A DNA stretch of 64,000 nucleotides, from positions 62,001-126,000 of the forward strand of contig NZ_LKEU01000031.1 of the NCBI RefSeq assembly GCF_001766835.1, read 5' to 3'. The notes under the pieces were generated by a model that ran no database searches, was not told the origin of the DNA, and was given only the letters and a program-made list of their open reading frames with translations. The DNA comes from Acetobacterium wieringae (GTDB lineage Bacteria; Bacillota; Clostridia; Eubacteriales; Eubacteriaceae). Shown one piece after another: positions 45,331-52,862 of the stretch. Every line of letters starts with the position of its first letter. Within the stretch, counting starts at the first letter, position 1. The translations under genes and the position numbers were made by a program.

Positions 45331-45513
45331 ATGAAAACAGAATTATTATTTCTAATTAAGCGCCTATGTGATCTTGAAGAAGAATTCATGGAGCTGACTG
45401 AAGAAGAAAAAGAAATTGTCGTTACCACCGCCGAAAGCATGACCGGAAGTCTGGTCTTTTTATTGGAAGCGCTTGAAGATTATTCCATGAGCGGTTTTTA
45501 CGACGAGGATTGA
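45331..45513 (+). CDS. Small acidic helical protein, 60 residues
   Basis: The protein (MKTELLFLIKRLCDLEEEF...) is acidic and predicted to be helical, with a hydrophobic middle (MTGSLVFLLEALEDY). CAGGAGAACT precedes the ATG. It has no motif I recognise. It is followed after 35 bp by a 32-codon gene, and both lie before one terminator, so they probably form one transcript. Confidence 0.6.
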   Translation: MKTELLFLIKRLCDLEEEFMELTEEEKEIVVTTAESMTGSLVFLLEALEDYSMSGFYDED

Positions 45514-45548
45514 AAACAACTGAAAAAAACGAATAAGGAGGTAGTTCG

Positions 45549-45647
45549 ATGAAAGTAGCCGCTTTTGTATCCAGTATGGTTGCCCTGGTAATGGGCGCCG
45601 CAGCTCTGACCTTAAGTATTATTGCTGTTTCAAAAACTGCCCGTTAG
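45549..45647 (+). CDS. Small membrane protein, 32 residues
   Basis: A perfect AAGGAGGT (about 45535-45542) seven bases before the ATG is followed by a 32-codon frame with a single hydrophobic helix (VAALVMG... LSIIAVSKTAR). The C-terminus is basic, so an N-out/C-in topology is plausible. It is too short for usual gene callers. The strong ribosome site, helix and downstream terminator argue that it is real. Function unknown. Confidence 0.65.
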   Translation: MKVAAFVSSMVALVMGAAALTLSIIAVSKTAR

Positions 45648-45651
45648 CGGC

Positions 45652-45686
45652 AAAAGAGCAACGCTTTAACAGGGTTGCTCTTTTTT
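45652..45686 (+). terminator. Terminator after the small genes
   Basis: AAGAGCAAC and GTTGCTCTT form a stem with a run of T on the plus strand (about 45656-45686). Confidence 0.85.
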
Positions 45687-45725
45687 ATTGGCGATAAACT
45701 ACCGTACCGATCAATTATCAGTCGG
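45687..45725. repeat. Terminator-associated repeat, copy D
   Basis: The sequence GCGATAAACTACCGTACCGA continues TCAATTATCAGTCGGTA. It matches the TCGATAAA...CCGTACCGACCAAT arm of copies A and B. It lies directly after a terminator and runs into the last codons of iscU. Confidence 0.6.
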
Positions 45726-46353
45726 TAAACTCGACGATGACTTGATCGATATCCCAGAGGGATTCGATTTTTTCGATTGCATCTTCTTTGATGGCGTTGG
45801 CAAACTGATGGGTTTCGGGGAGATCGATGACGATCCGAACCACGCCACCGGTGATATCAATTTCCTTGACCAGATGGGTAGCCACCATATCCAGGCCTTT
45901 GATCGGATTCATGACCTTCTTTAAGCGTTTTCTGACAATTTCTTCGGTAGTGGCGACCTTTTCAGTAACCAGGCCGTGCTTTTCTTCATAATTCTGAATT
46001 GCCGAGCGCAACACCTCCACTGCCAGCACCGAGCAATGAGCCTTGATTTTGGGCAGCCCGCCCAGGGCTTCCGAGGCTTCCTGCCAGGTAATATTTTTGG
46101 CTTCATCAATGGTTTTGCCTTTGGCCAGTTCGGTAATAATCGAACCGGTGGCGATGTTTGAGGCACAACCGTAAGATTCAAATTTGATATCATCGATCAC
46201 CTTGGTCTCGGGATCGACCTTTAAATAGAGTGACACCATATCGCCGCAGGCCGGACTGCCTTCGGTTGCTTTGCCATCGGGATCTTCAATCCGCCCGGTA
46301 TTGCGGGGATTTTTGAAATGTTCCAGGACCAGATCGTTATAAGGACTTGCCAT
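45718..46353 (-). CDS. iscU: IscU/NifU-type Fe-S scaffold with C-terminal FSCA-like domain
   Basis: The N-terminal domain (1-125) has the three scaffold cysteines: GSPACGDM, YGCASNIATG and KAHCSVLA, so it can assemble a [2Fe-2S]/[4Fe-4S] cluster. After a linker, residues about 140-211 (VRKRLKKVMNPIKGLDMVATHLVKEIDITGGVVRIVIDLPETH) resemble the FSCA/MIP18 (DUF59) fold rather than a classic NifU C-domain, which would have CxxC. This fusion is unusual. It is downstream of nifS by 12 bp. Confidence 0.85.
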   Translation of the reverse strand: MASPYNDLVLEHFKNPRNTGRIEDPDGKATEGSPACGDMVSLYLKVDPETKVIDDIKFESYGCASNIATGSIITELAKGKTIDEAKNITWQEASEALGGLPKIKAHCSVLAVEVLRSAIQNYEEKHGLVTEKVATTEEIVRKRLKKVMNPIKGLDMVATHLVKEIDITGGVVRIVIDLPETHQFANAIKEDAIEKIESLWDIDQVIVEFTD

Positions 46354-46365
46354 TGTTATTTCCTC

Positions 46366-47529
46366 CTATTCCTTTCCCAGGGGGCTGATTTTTCTCAGGT
46401 TCTCAACCACCTTTTTCAGCGTTTCCACCACAAAAACCACCTCTTCCATGGTATTGAAGCGACCCACCGTCATCCGGATCGAGCCGTGAGCCCGCTCATG
46501 GTCACCACCGATGGCGGCAATCACATGACTGGCTTCCAGGGAGCGGCTAAAACAAGCCGAACCGGTGCTGACGGCAATGCCATACATGTCCAGATGCAGG
46601 GTGATCGATTCCCCCTCCACATAATGGAAGGTGATATTGGCATTTTGGGGCGTCCGCTGCCGGGGATGACCGTTTAGGATAACATCGGGGATCTGCTCGC
46701 TCACCATGGTGATAATGTGATCCCGCATTGCTGCCAGCCGGATGTTTTCATCCGCCGTCACCAGTTCCGCCGCTTTGGCGAAGCCGACCGCACCGGGAAT
46801 ATTGTCCATCCCACCGCGGAGGTCAAACTCCTGAAAACCGCCATCCATTATTTTAGCTAGAGCAGTACCCTTTTTTACATAGAGTCCGCCAATCCCCTTA
46901 GGACCATGCAGGGTATGAGCCGAGACGGTGATCAGATCTACGGCGATGGCGTTGACATCCAGAGGCACCCGCATAAAGGTGTGGGTGGCGTCAGTGTGAA
47001 AGAGGACCCCCTGATCATGGCAGATTTTGCCGATCGCATTGATATCCTGAAGGGTGCCGATTTCCTGATTACCATGCTGAACCGAGACCAGAATGGTTTC
47101 GGGTTTGATCAGCGCCTGAAGTTTTTCGAGGTCAACCAGCCCCTCCCCGTCAACGTCCAGATAATCGACGGTGAAGCCTTCCTTTTCCAGGGTTCTGGCG
47201 CTGTACAGCACCGGAAAGTCTTCAATTTTGGAGACGATCAGGTGTTTACCTTTTTTTGCCCCCAAGGCCTTGGCAACCCCTTTTAAAGCCAAATTGCTGG
47301 ACTCGGCACTGCCGGAGGTGAAAATAAACTCCTGGCTGTTGGCGCCCAGGGCCTTTGCAAGCCTGGTTCTGGCATCATCCAGAGCCTCTTTCGCCTCAAC
47401 CCCCAGCGAATAACCAAATTCCGAGGTCGCCACCGAGTAACGGTCAAAATATAGCGGTTTCATCACTTCCAGCACCTGCTCATCCAGCCGGGTAGCGGCG
47501 GCGTTATCCAAGTAATACACGTTTTCCAT
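46366..47529 (-). CDS. nifS: NifS/IscS-type cysteine desulfurase
   Basis: This 387-residue PLP enzyme releases sulfur from cysteine for the scaffold. The start YYLDNAAATRLDEQ, PLP Lys in SAHTLHGPKGIGG, His in VQHGNQEIG and the active-site Cys in STGSACFSRSLE are present. The short Cys loop fits NifS/IscS class I. It is part of the tusA-dsrE-nifS-iscU operon. Confidence 0.95.
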   Translation of the reverse strand: MENVYYLDNAAATRLDEQVLEVMKPLYFDRYSVATSEFGYSLGVEAKEALDDARTRLAKALGANSQEFIFTSGSAESSNLALKGVAKALGAKKGKHLIVSKIEDFPVLYSARTLEKEGFTVDYLDVDGEGLVDLEKLQALIKPETILVSVQHGNQEIGTLQDINAIGKICHDQGVLFHTDATHTFMRVPLDVNAIAVDLITVSAHTLHGPKGIGGLYVKKGTALAKIMDGGFQEFDLRGGMDNIPGAVGFAKAAELVTADENIRLAAMRDHIITMVSEQIPDVILNGHPRQRTPQNANITFHYVEGESITLHLDMYGIAVSTGSACFSRSLEASHVIAAIGGDHERAHGSIRMTVGRFNTMEEVVFVVETLKKVVENLRKISPLGKE

Positions 47530-47540
47530 GAGTTCCTCCC

Positions 47541-47960
47541 TTAGATAAACAAGGTAATCGCTGACTGTCGGGCTTCCTGGATGTAGGTTCCGACGGCCCC
47601 ATAGTCGTCAATGATGTCTTCGATCAGATCGGATCGTTTTAAACCCATGATGTCCATGGTCATTTCACAGGCGATGATTTTGCCCCCCAGTTCCTTAAAA
47701 TCAGCCATCAGCCGTTCCAGGGAAGCGACATTATTTTTTTTCATCCGTCCCAGCATCATCTTTTTTCCCAAGCCCAGAAAATGCATTTTCGATAAAGGCC
47801 CTTTTTCCAGGCCGCCTTTTTTCAGGCGCAGCAATCCCCAGAAGGTAAAATACAGGGATACCTCCATCCCCATCGCCAGTGAGCCATTGGACACAATCAG
47901 AGCACTATACAGTTTATCCATATCACCACTCTGAACAATAATGGTTGTTTTGTCCGCCAT
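47541..47960 (-). CDS. DsrE/DsrF-like family protein
   Basis: This 139-residue protein (TTIIVQSGDMDKLYSALIVSNGSLAMGMEVSLYFTFWGLLRL) is of the DsrE/DrsE family that relays persulfides. A Cys lies in GGKIIACEMTMDIMGL, the usual active-site position. Genomic placement between a TusA and a NifS supports a role in sulfur transfer. Confidence 0.88.
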   Translation of the reverse strand: MADKTTIIVQSGDMDKLYSALIVSNGSLAMGMEVSLYFTFWGLLRLKKGGLEKGPLSKMHFLGLGKKMMLGRMKKNNVASLERLMADFKELGGKIIACEMTMDIMGLKRSDLIEDIIDDYGAVGTYIQEARQSAITLFI

Positions 47961-47973
47961 GAAAAAGCCTCCT

Positions 47974-48195
47974 TTACTTTTGGATTTTTATGGTCCAGGT
48001 GCCGTCCTGTTCTTCAATGCTGGTGACTGCCAGCGACAAAGCATCGGCGGCCATCGGGATTTCTTTTTTCGAGGCGGCATTGTTCCCGGTAATCGCAATG
48101 ACATCCCCCGGTTGCGCCCTTCTGACGGCTTTACGCATTTCTACCAAAGGAACCGGACAGGTTTCGCCTCTCACATCAACATAAATTTCTGCCAT
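47974..48195 (-). CDS. tusA: TusA-like sulfur carrier
   Basis: This 73-residue SirA/TusA/YedF protein carries the CPxP motif (GETCPVPLVEMRKAV), whose Cys accepts sulfur. It is the first gene of the tusA-dsrE-nifS-iscU operon. Confidence 0.93.
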   Translation of the reverse strand: MAEIYVDVRGETCPVPLVEMRKAVRRAQPGDVIAITGNNAASKKEIPMAADALSLAVTSIEEQDGTWTIKIQK

Positions 48196-48312
48196 GTTCT
48201 TGCCTCCTACTCAAATTTTTATTCACTGCTGCTGTGCCTTTCCGTCGTTTTCTCTTTTTTCATACCCCATTATGAACAACTTACTTGAATATTCAGTAAA
48301 AAGCATAAAAAA

Positions 48313-48341
48313 GCAGGCCGGCGGATCGTCCGACGGCCTGC
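48313..48341 (-). terminator. Terminator after the ferredoxin-like membrane protein gene
   Basis: GCAGGCCG (48313-48320) pairs with CGGCCTGC (48334-48341). A T run follows on the minus strand. Confidence 0.85.
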
Positions 48342-48390
48342 TGAGGTTGCTGTAAGATACTGTACCGACCAATTGTCGGTACGGGGTTAG
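48342..48390. repeat. Terminator-associated repeat, copy C
   Basis: TGAGGTTGCTGTAAGATACT is followed by a near-palindrome with arms GTACCGAC (48362-48369) and GTCGGTAC (48375-48382). This is the minimal form of the family. Confidence 0.65.
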
Positions 48391-48411
48391 TTTATTAGCT
48401 CGTTCTTTCTC

Positions 48412-49500
48412 TTACTTTTTATTTTTAAAGCGCTCGAGAAACCGGGTTGAATATGCTAGGGTCTTGGTGGGGCAGCTGTCGACACAGTGACCGCAACCGA
48501 CACAGCGCAGCTCGGATACCGGAAGGCCGGTGGCGGCACGGGATTTTAAATCGATGGCCATTGGACAGGCAACGTTGCAGCGGCCACATTGGATGCAGTT
48601 GCTCTGATTGGTGGTGATCTGCTGACCAACCAGCTTGCCAAGCAGGCCCACCACCGTTCCCAGAGGGCAATAATAACAGTAGCCGCGACCGCAAAAGGCG
48701 ACCCAGAAAAACATCGCCATCAACAGTTCAGCGGCGAGGTATTTATAGGTTTCGATTTTTGCCACTGTCTCGCTGTTGGCCAGCGGCAGACCCAACAGAT
48801 AGAGCACCCAGTAGACGGTAAAACCGATGGCGACTGCCAGAAACAGCCAACGCAGGATGGCAAACACTTTTAAGCCGCGGGCCTTAAGCTTTTTCCGGGT
48901 TCCCAGCAAGGGCATTACCGGATCAAAAACCTCACTGGCAAAACCATTGAACAGGCACAGTGTCGCGCACTGCCAGCGCCGTCCCCAAAGCAGCGTTCCG
49001 ACCAGAACAACGATGGTGATAAGCAGATAAAAGGCCAGCGCCAGCGCGATGCCAGTGAGGCCAAAGACCGGCAGGTATTTGAGATAAAAGGCGGTGTTGG
49101 GGTCCATCAGTTGTAAGGGGATGGTGGTCCAGGGAAGTGGCATCGCAAAAAAGTAAAGTTCCTGATTATCTAAAAGAATCGGCCCAACAATATGAACGAC
49201 CAAAGCCATCACGATAAAACCGGTCAGATTGCGTTTGCGCATCTCAGTCCGCCCGGATGCGCCAATAATCCGCAGGGTCAGAAAGCTACCAATAACAATA
49301 AAACTGGTCTTGACCCAGTTTTCATAAAAACCCCACAGCCAGGCGATAAAGGCGGCCACTTCCGGGGTAGCCCGACTGACATAGCCGAAATTGAGCCCGG
49401 CAATGATCAGGCAGAGGATGATGTAGACCCACAGGATTGCTTTGAGTGCTTTTATTTCACTGGAGGCTTTTGTTTCGCTGGAATTACGGTGACTCGCCAT
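48412..49500 (-). CDS. Membrane ferredoxin-type protein (NapH/CcoG/YccM-like)
   Basis: This 362-residue protein has six or so hydrophobic helices and two C-terminal [4Fe-4S] motifs: CIQCGRCNVACP and CVGCGHCVDSCP. A membrane-proximal CYYCPLGTVVG motif is shared with NapH/NosR-type proteins. It probably passes electrons between the membrane and a soluble partner. It has its own terminator. It may relate to the redox demand of the adjacent sulfur operon, but this is inference. Confidence 0.85.
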   Translation of the reverse strand: MASHRNSSETKASSEIKALKAILWVYIILCLIIAGLNFGYVSRATPEVAAFIAWLWGFYENWVKTSFIVIGSFLTLRIIGASGRTEMRKRNLTGFIVMALVVHIVGPILLDNQELYFFAMPLPWTTIPLQLMDPNTAFYLKYLPVFGLTGIALALAFYLLITIVVLVGTLLWGRRWQCATLCLFNGFASEVFDPVMPLLGTRKKLKARGLKVFAILRWLFLAVAIGFTVYWVLYLLGLPLANSETVAKIETYKYLAAELLMAMFFWVAFCGRGYCYYCPLGTVVGLLGKLVGQQITTNQSNCIQCGRCNVACPMAIDLKSRAATGLPVSELRCVGCGHCVDSCPTKTLAYSTRFLERFKNKK

Positions 49501-49671
49501 GGTTCTCGTCCTCCTCGATAACTATAATTTTTTCTTAATTATAAACTTCTTTCACGATAAACACAAGAATAGTCATGATACGAATCAGAAATAGCTGCTT
49601 GACTGCCAACATCAAAATCGGTACGATAAGTTACAATTTAATGATTAAATAAAAACAAATGGAGGAAACAA

Positions 49672-50139
49672 ATGCGACGTAAAAATCGGGAAGTAACCAA
49701 ACTAACGGAGATTATTGAAATTATTAACGGCTGTAAGGTGTGCCGGCTGGCCATGGTGGACAACGGCCAACCCTATGTGGTGCCCCTGAATTTTGGCTAT
49801 CGCCAGGATGATTCCGTCATTACCATCTTTCTGCACTGTGCCAGGGAAGGCCGCAAAACAGAGATCCTGAAACAGAATAACCAGGTCTGTATCGAGATGG
49901 ATCAGATGAAAGAGCTGATCAGCGGCGAAAAGGGCTGTGATTACAGCTGCTATTTTGAAAGTTTTATCGGCACCGGTCAGGCGGTTTTTCTGGACGATGC
50001 CGCGGCAAAGGCTGAGGCTTTACAGGCGATTATGAAACAGCAGACCGGCCGGGACGATTTCAGCTTTGATCAGCAGATCCTCGAGCAAACCTCCGTGATT
50101 GCGGTTGAACTTCGCCGTTATTCTGGCAAACGGCACTAA
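49672..50139 (+). CDS. PNPOx-like / NimA-type flavin-binding protein
   Basis: This 155-residue split-barrel protein has NGCKVCRLAMVDNGQPYVVPLNFGY and EGRKTEILKQNNQVCIEMDQ, typical of the Pyridox_ox_2 family that includes 5-nitroimidazole reductases. GGAGGAAACA precedes the ATG. Activity is not readable. Conserved His at the nitroreductase-type position was not confirmed. Confidence 0.85.
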   Translation: MRRKNREVTKLTEIIEIINGCKVCRLAMVDNGQPYVVPLNFGYRQDDSVITIFLHCAREGRKTEILKQNNQVCIEMDQMKELISGEKGCDYSCYFESFIGTGQAVFLDDAAAKAEALQAIMKQQTGRDDFSFDQQILEQTSVIAVELRRYSGKRH

Positions 50140-50147
50140 TCGCGGGA

Positions 50148-51101
50148 TCAATCGCTTTCGATCGTTTCAGCCGTAATGTTTTTTAGCTCTGGAACAGGTA
50201 TTTTGCTGGCGCTCGCTGGCGATTTTTGGGTGGCGATGAGAATGCCGCAGACGATCAGGATCATCCCCAGCAGATGACTGAGCTGGATTTTTTCATTGAG
50301 CAGGATGGCAGCCAGAATAATGCTGCTGACCGGCACCACGCTAATGAAGATCGCCGCGTTGCTGGCTGCAACTTTAGCAATCCCCCGAAACCATAGGACA
50401 TACGATATAAATGAGACAAAGATCCCGTAATAGCCAATACACAAAATAGTCTGAAGCGACATTTTGGCAAACGGATAGCCCCAGGCGTCGTGGATGGCAA
50501 GGGGCAGTAAGCAGATAAAGGCCATTCCCGCCACCAGTGTTGTCCGGTATACCGAGGACATCGGGATGCACTTTATTTTACTGAGCACCGAAAATAAGCC
50601 CTCGCCAATAACGGCAATCAGAATCAGAAAATTCCCCAGCACCGAGCTGTCAAGGGTCCCTTCCGCAAAATAGGTGAAGAGGTTGATACAGAGTAATCCG
50701 ACAATAACAAACGCCAGACCGATGGCGTTTTTTTTTGAGATCTTCTCTTTCAAAATAAAAAACGCCAGAATCACCACAATGGCCGGTCCAGAGCTGGAAA
50801 TTAAACCGCTGTTAGCGGCTGATGTCAGCTGTAGCCCCCAGAAAATAAAGACCCGGTAGAACACAATCCCGGCCAGGGCTTGACCCAACAATACCACCAC
50901 GGATTTTTTATCCAGGCGGTGGTGTTCTTTTTTAATCACAAAGGTGACCAGCAGCAAAAAGACCAGCCCGATGGCAATCCCCAGTTCGGTGGCAAAAAAA
51001 ACCGGCACCCTTGCCACCATCATTTTACTGACCACAACCGCACTGCCGGCGATTGCCATCGCCACTGTCAAATCCACATAGGCGCGGAGTTTTTCTCCCA
51101 T
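50148..51101 (-). CDS. EamA-family (DMT) transporter
   Basis: This 317-residue exporter-type protein has ten hydrophobic helices in two EamA repeats (VFYRVFIFWGLQLTSAANSGLISSSGPAIVVILAFFILKEKIS; SNAAIFISVVPVSSIILAAILLNEKIQLSHLLGMILIVCGI). It is divergent from the MocR regulator, whose binding boxes overlap its promoter. It is therefore the best candidate target. The substrate is unknown. Confidence 0.88.
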   Translation of the reverse strand: MGEKLRAYVDLTVAMAIAGSAVVVSKMMVARVPVFFATELGIAIGLVFLLLVTFVIKKEHHRLDKKSVVVLLGQALAGIVFYRVFIFWGLQLTSAANSGLISSSGPAIVVILAFFILKEKISKKNAIGLAFVIVGLLCINLFTYFAEGTLDSSVLGNFLILIAVIGEGLFSVLSKIKCIPMSSVYRTTLVAGMAFICLLPLAIHDAWGYPFAKMSLQTILCIGYYGIFVSFISYVLWFRGIAKVAASNAAIFISVVPVSSIILAAILLNEKIQLSHLLGMILIVCGILIATQKSPASASKIPVPELKNITAETIESD

Positions 51102-51138
51102 AATAATCCTCTTTTCTCTTTTATATGATTATGATAAA

Positions 51139-51166
51139 ATCTTACCAGATTGATGTGGTTTGTAAA
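51139..51166 (-). promoter_or_regulatory. Promoter of the EamA transporter gene
   Basis: Minus-strand TTTACA (51161-51166) and TAAGAT (51139-51144) are 16 bp apart. Confidence 0.6.
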
Positions 51167-51167
51167 T

Positions 51168-51200
51168 AACCACTTAAATGGTTTTTTTAGCAAACCACTT
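51168..51200. promoter_or_regulatory. Probable MocR operator (two AACCACTT direct repeats)
   Basis: AACCACTT occurs at 51168-51175 and 51193-51200, 25 bp apart, and GTGGTT (51155-51160) gives a third inverted half. Direct repeats of this kind are usual MocR operators. Confidence 0.55.
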
Positions 51201-51213
51201 TTGGAGGAACGCA

Positions 51214-52629
51214 ATGTGGATTAATCTTGATAAAAAGAATGACCGCCCCTTGATGCGACAGCTTTATGAGCAGATCAAACACCTGATTTTAAACGGCCAG
51301 CTGGCACCGGCCGAGAAGCTGCCATCAACCAGGCAGCTGGCCACTGATCTGGGGATCTCCCGCAGCACCGTTCTGGAAGCTTACAATCAATTGATTGCCG
51401 AGGGCTACCTGATTGGAAATCATGGATCGGGGACGGTGGTCGCCAATGGCATTGATGTATTTTCGATCCCCCCGGACACCGCTACGAAAAAATGCGCTGC
51501 CACGATGATCGCAACAAAAGCACCGCCATCCGCAGTGATTGATTTCCAGTCCGGCGTCATTGATTCGTCCCGGTTTCCGCTGTCGGCGTGGAAAAAAGCC
51601 TATCAGCGCAGTCTTGATCAGATTCCTGAAGCCGCTTTTCGTTATCATCCCAGCGCCGGGGTGATGAGGCTGCGCCAGACGATTGCCGCCTATTTGCGAC
51701 GCACCCGGGGACTCACCTGTCATCCCGACCAGATTATGATCGTTTCTGGCTCGACCCAGGGTCTGGCCCTGATCGCCGCGTTATTTCAGGATCAGCGGCA
51801 AGCGGTCCTGATTGAAGATCCCACCCATCCCGGATTGCGCCAGATTATTGAGCGCGCAAAACTCCATTTAATTGGGATCCCGGTGGATGATCAGGGTCTG
51901 TTGACTGATAGCCTCAACGCCCATCCGAACCCGGCCTTTGTCTATACGACCCCTTCCCATCAATATCCGTTGGGTGGCATCCTGCCGATCCAACGCCGTC
52001 AGAAACTGATCCAGTATGCCATCGCCAATGATACGTATCTGCTGGTGGATGACTATGACAGTGAATTCCGCTTTGAAGGCCAGCCGGTTTCATCCCTTTA
52101 TGAGCTAAGTCCTGACCGGGTCATTTACCTGGGGACCTTCAGCAAGATCCTCACCCCGGCTATCCGGTTGGGGTATCTGATTCTCCCGGATCAACTGATC
52201 GAACCTTACCTGGAGCTTAAAAAATATTCCGACGTTCATACCGAAGCCCTGACCCAGTACGCCCTGGCCGAATTTATTGAAAGCGGTGGGCTGGAAAAAC
52301 ACATCTGGAGGATGAAAAAAATCTATGCTAAAAAACGCCAGCACCTGATCGCTGAATTATCCCGTTGTTATCCGGCTGAATTTGAAATCAAAGGCCATGC
52401 CGCCGGGCTGCACATGGTTGTCCGTTTTAACGGCGTTGTTTTTGCTCCCCCACTGATCGATCGCATTAATGGCCGACAAGTCCGGGTCTATCCCATTGAA
52501 AACTACGTTTTTGGCAACACAACACCCTACGGCAGCGACATCCTCCTCGGCTACGCTCACCTAACCTTTGCCGAAATCACCACCGGCATCACCCGACTCT
52601 GTACTGCCCTGCGGGAACCGGGATCTTGA
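51214..52629 (+). CDS. MocR-type GntR/aminotransferase transcription regulator
   Basis: This 471-residue protein has an N-terminal GntR winged helix (about 10-75; PSTRQLATDLGISRSTVLEAYNQL) and a fold-I aminotransferase domain. PLP Lys is in YLGTFSKILTPAIRLGYLI, with DDYDSEFRFEG and SGSTQGLALI. The start at 51214 follows GGAGGAAC. The family includes GabR and PdxR. Divergence from the EamA gene suggests a local target. Effector unknown. Confidence 0.93.
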   Translation: MWINLDKKNDRPLMRQLYEQIKHLILNGQLAPAEKLPSTRQLATDLGISRSTVLEAYNQLIAEGYLIGNHGSGTVVANGIDVFSIPPDTATKKCAATMIATKAPPSAVIDFQSGVIDSSRFPLSAWKKAYQRSLDQIPEAAFRYHPSAGVMRLRQTIAAYLRRTRGLTCHPDQIMIVSGSTQGLALIAALFQDQRQAVLIEDPTHPGLRQIIERAKLHLIGIPVDDQGLLTDSLNAHPNPAFVYTTPSHQYPLGGILPIQRRQKLIQYAIANDTYLLVDDYDSEFRFEGQPVSSLYELSPDRVIYLGTFSKILTPAIRLGYLILPDQLIEPYLELKKYSDVHTEALTQYALAEFIESGGLEKHIWRMKKIYAKKRQHLIAELSRCYPAEFEIKGHAAGLHMVVRFNGVVFAPPLIDRINGRQVRVYPIENYVFGNTTPYGSDILLGYAHLTFAEITTGITRLCTALREPGS

Positions 52630-52638
52630 GCACAAAAA

Positions 52639-52658
52639 AGACACTCCCGCGAGTGTCT
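52639..52658 (-). terminator. Terminator hairpin, copy 1 (budA side)
   Basis: AGACACTC-CCGC-GAGTGTCT with an A run before it; on the minus strand this gives a T run after the hairpin. It serves transcripts entering from budA through repeat copy B. Confidence 0.75.
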
Positions 52659-52805
52659 GAGGTTGTCGATAAACTCCCGTGCCGACCAATGACCAAGGGG
52701 TCAGACCCTTGTTAATCTGTTGTACGCTGCGGAATCGGACAGGCGATGCCGTGTCCGCTCCGATGCGGACAAAATGATGTAACAATTGTCGGTACTAGGT
52801 TATCT
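52659..52805. repeat. MITE-like structured repeat, copy B
   Basis: In reverse orientation the unit matches copy A over GATAACC(C/T)AGTACCGACAATT, GCATCGG(G/A)GCGGACACGG..CATCGCCTGTCCGATT and the end ATTGGTCGG(T/C)ACGG...TCGACAACCTC. The central part differs in length. It lies between two near-identical terminator hairpins. Confidence 0.75.
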
Positions 52806-52819
52806 TTTTTGACAGTCTG

Positions 52820-52843
52820 AGACACTCCTACGAGTGTCTTTTT
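52820..52843 (+). terminator. Terminator hairpin, copy 2 (mocR side)
   Basis: AGACACTC-CTAC-GAGTGTCT followed by TTTTT on the plus strand. Differs from copy 1 only in the loop. Confidence 0.75.
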
Positions 52844-52862
52844 AAGATAGCTTCGAATCTGG

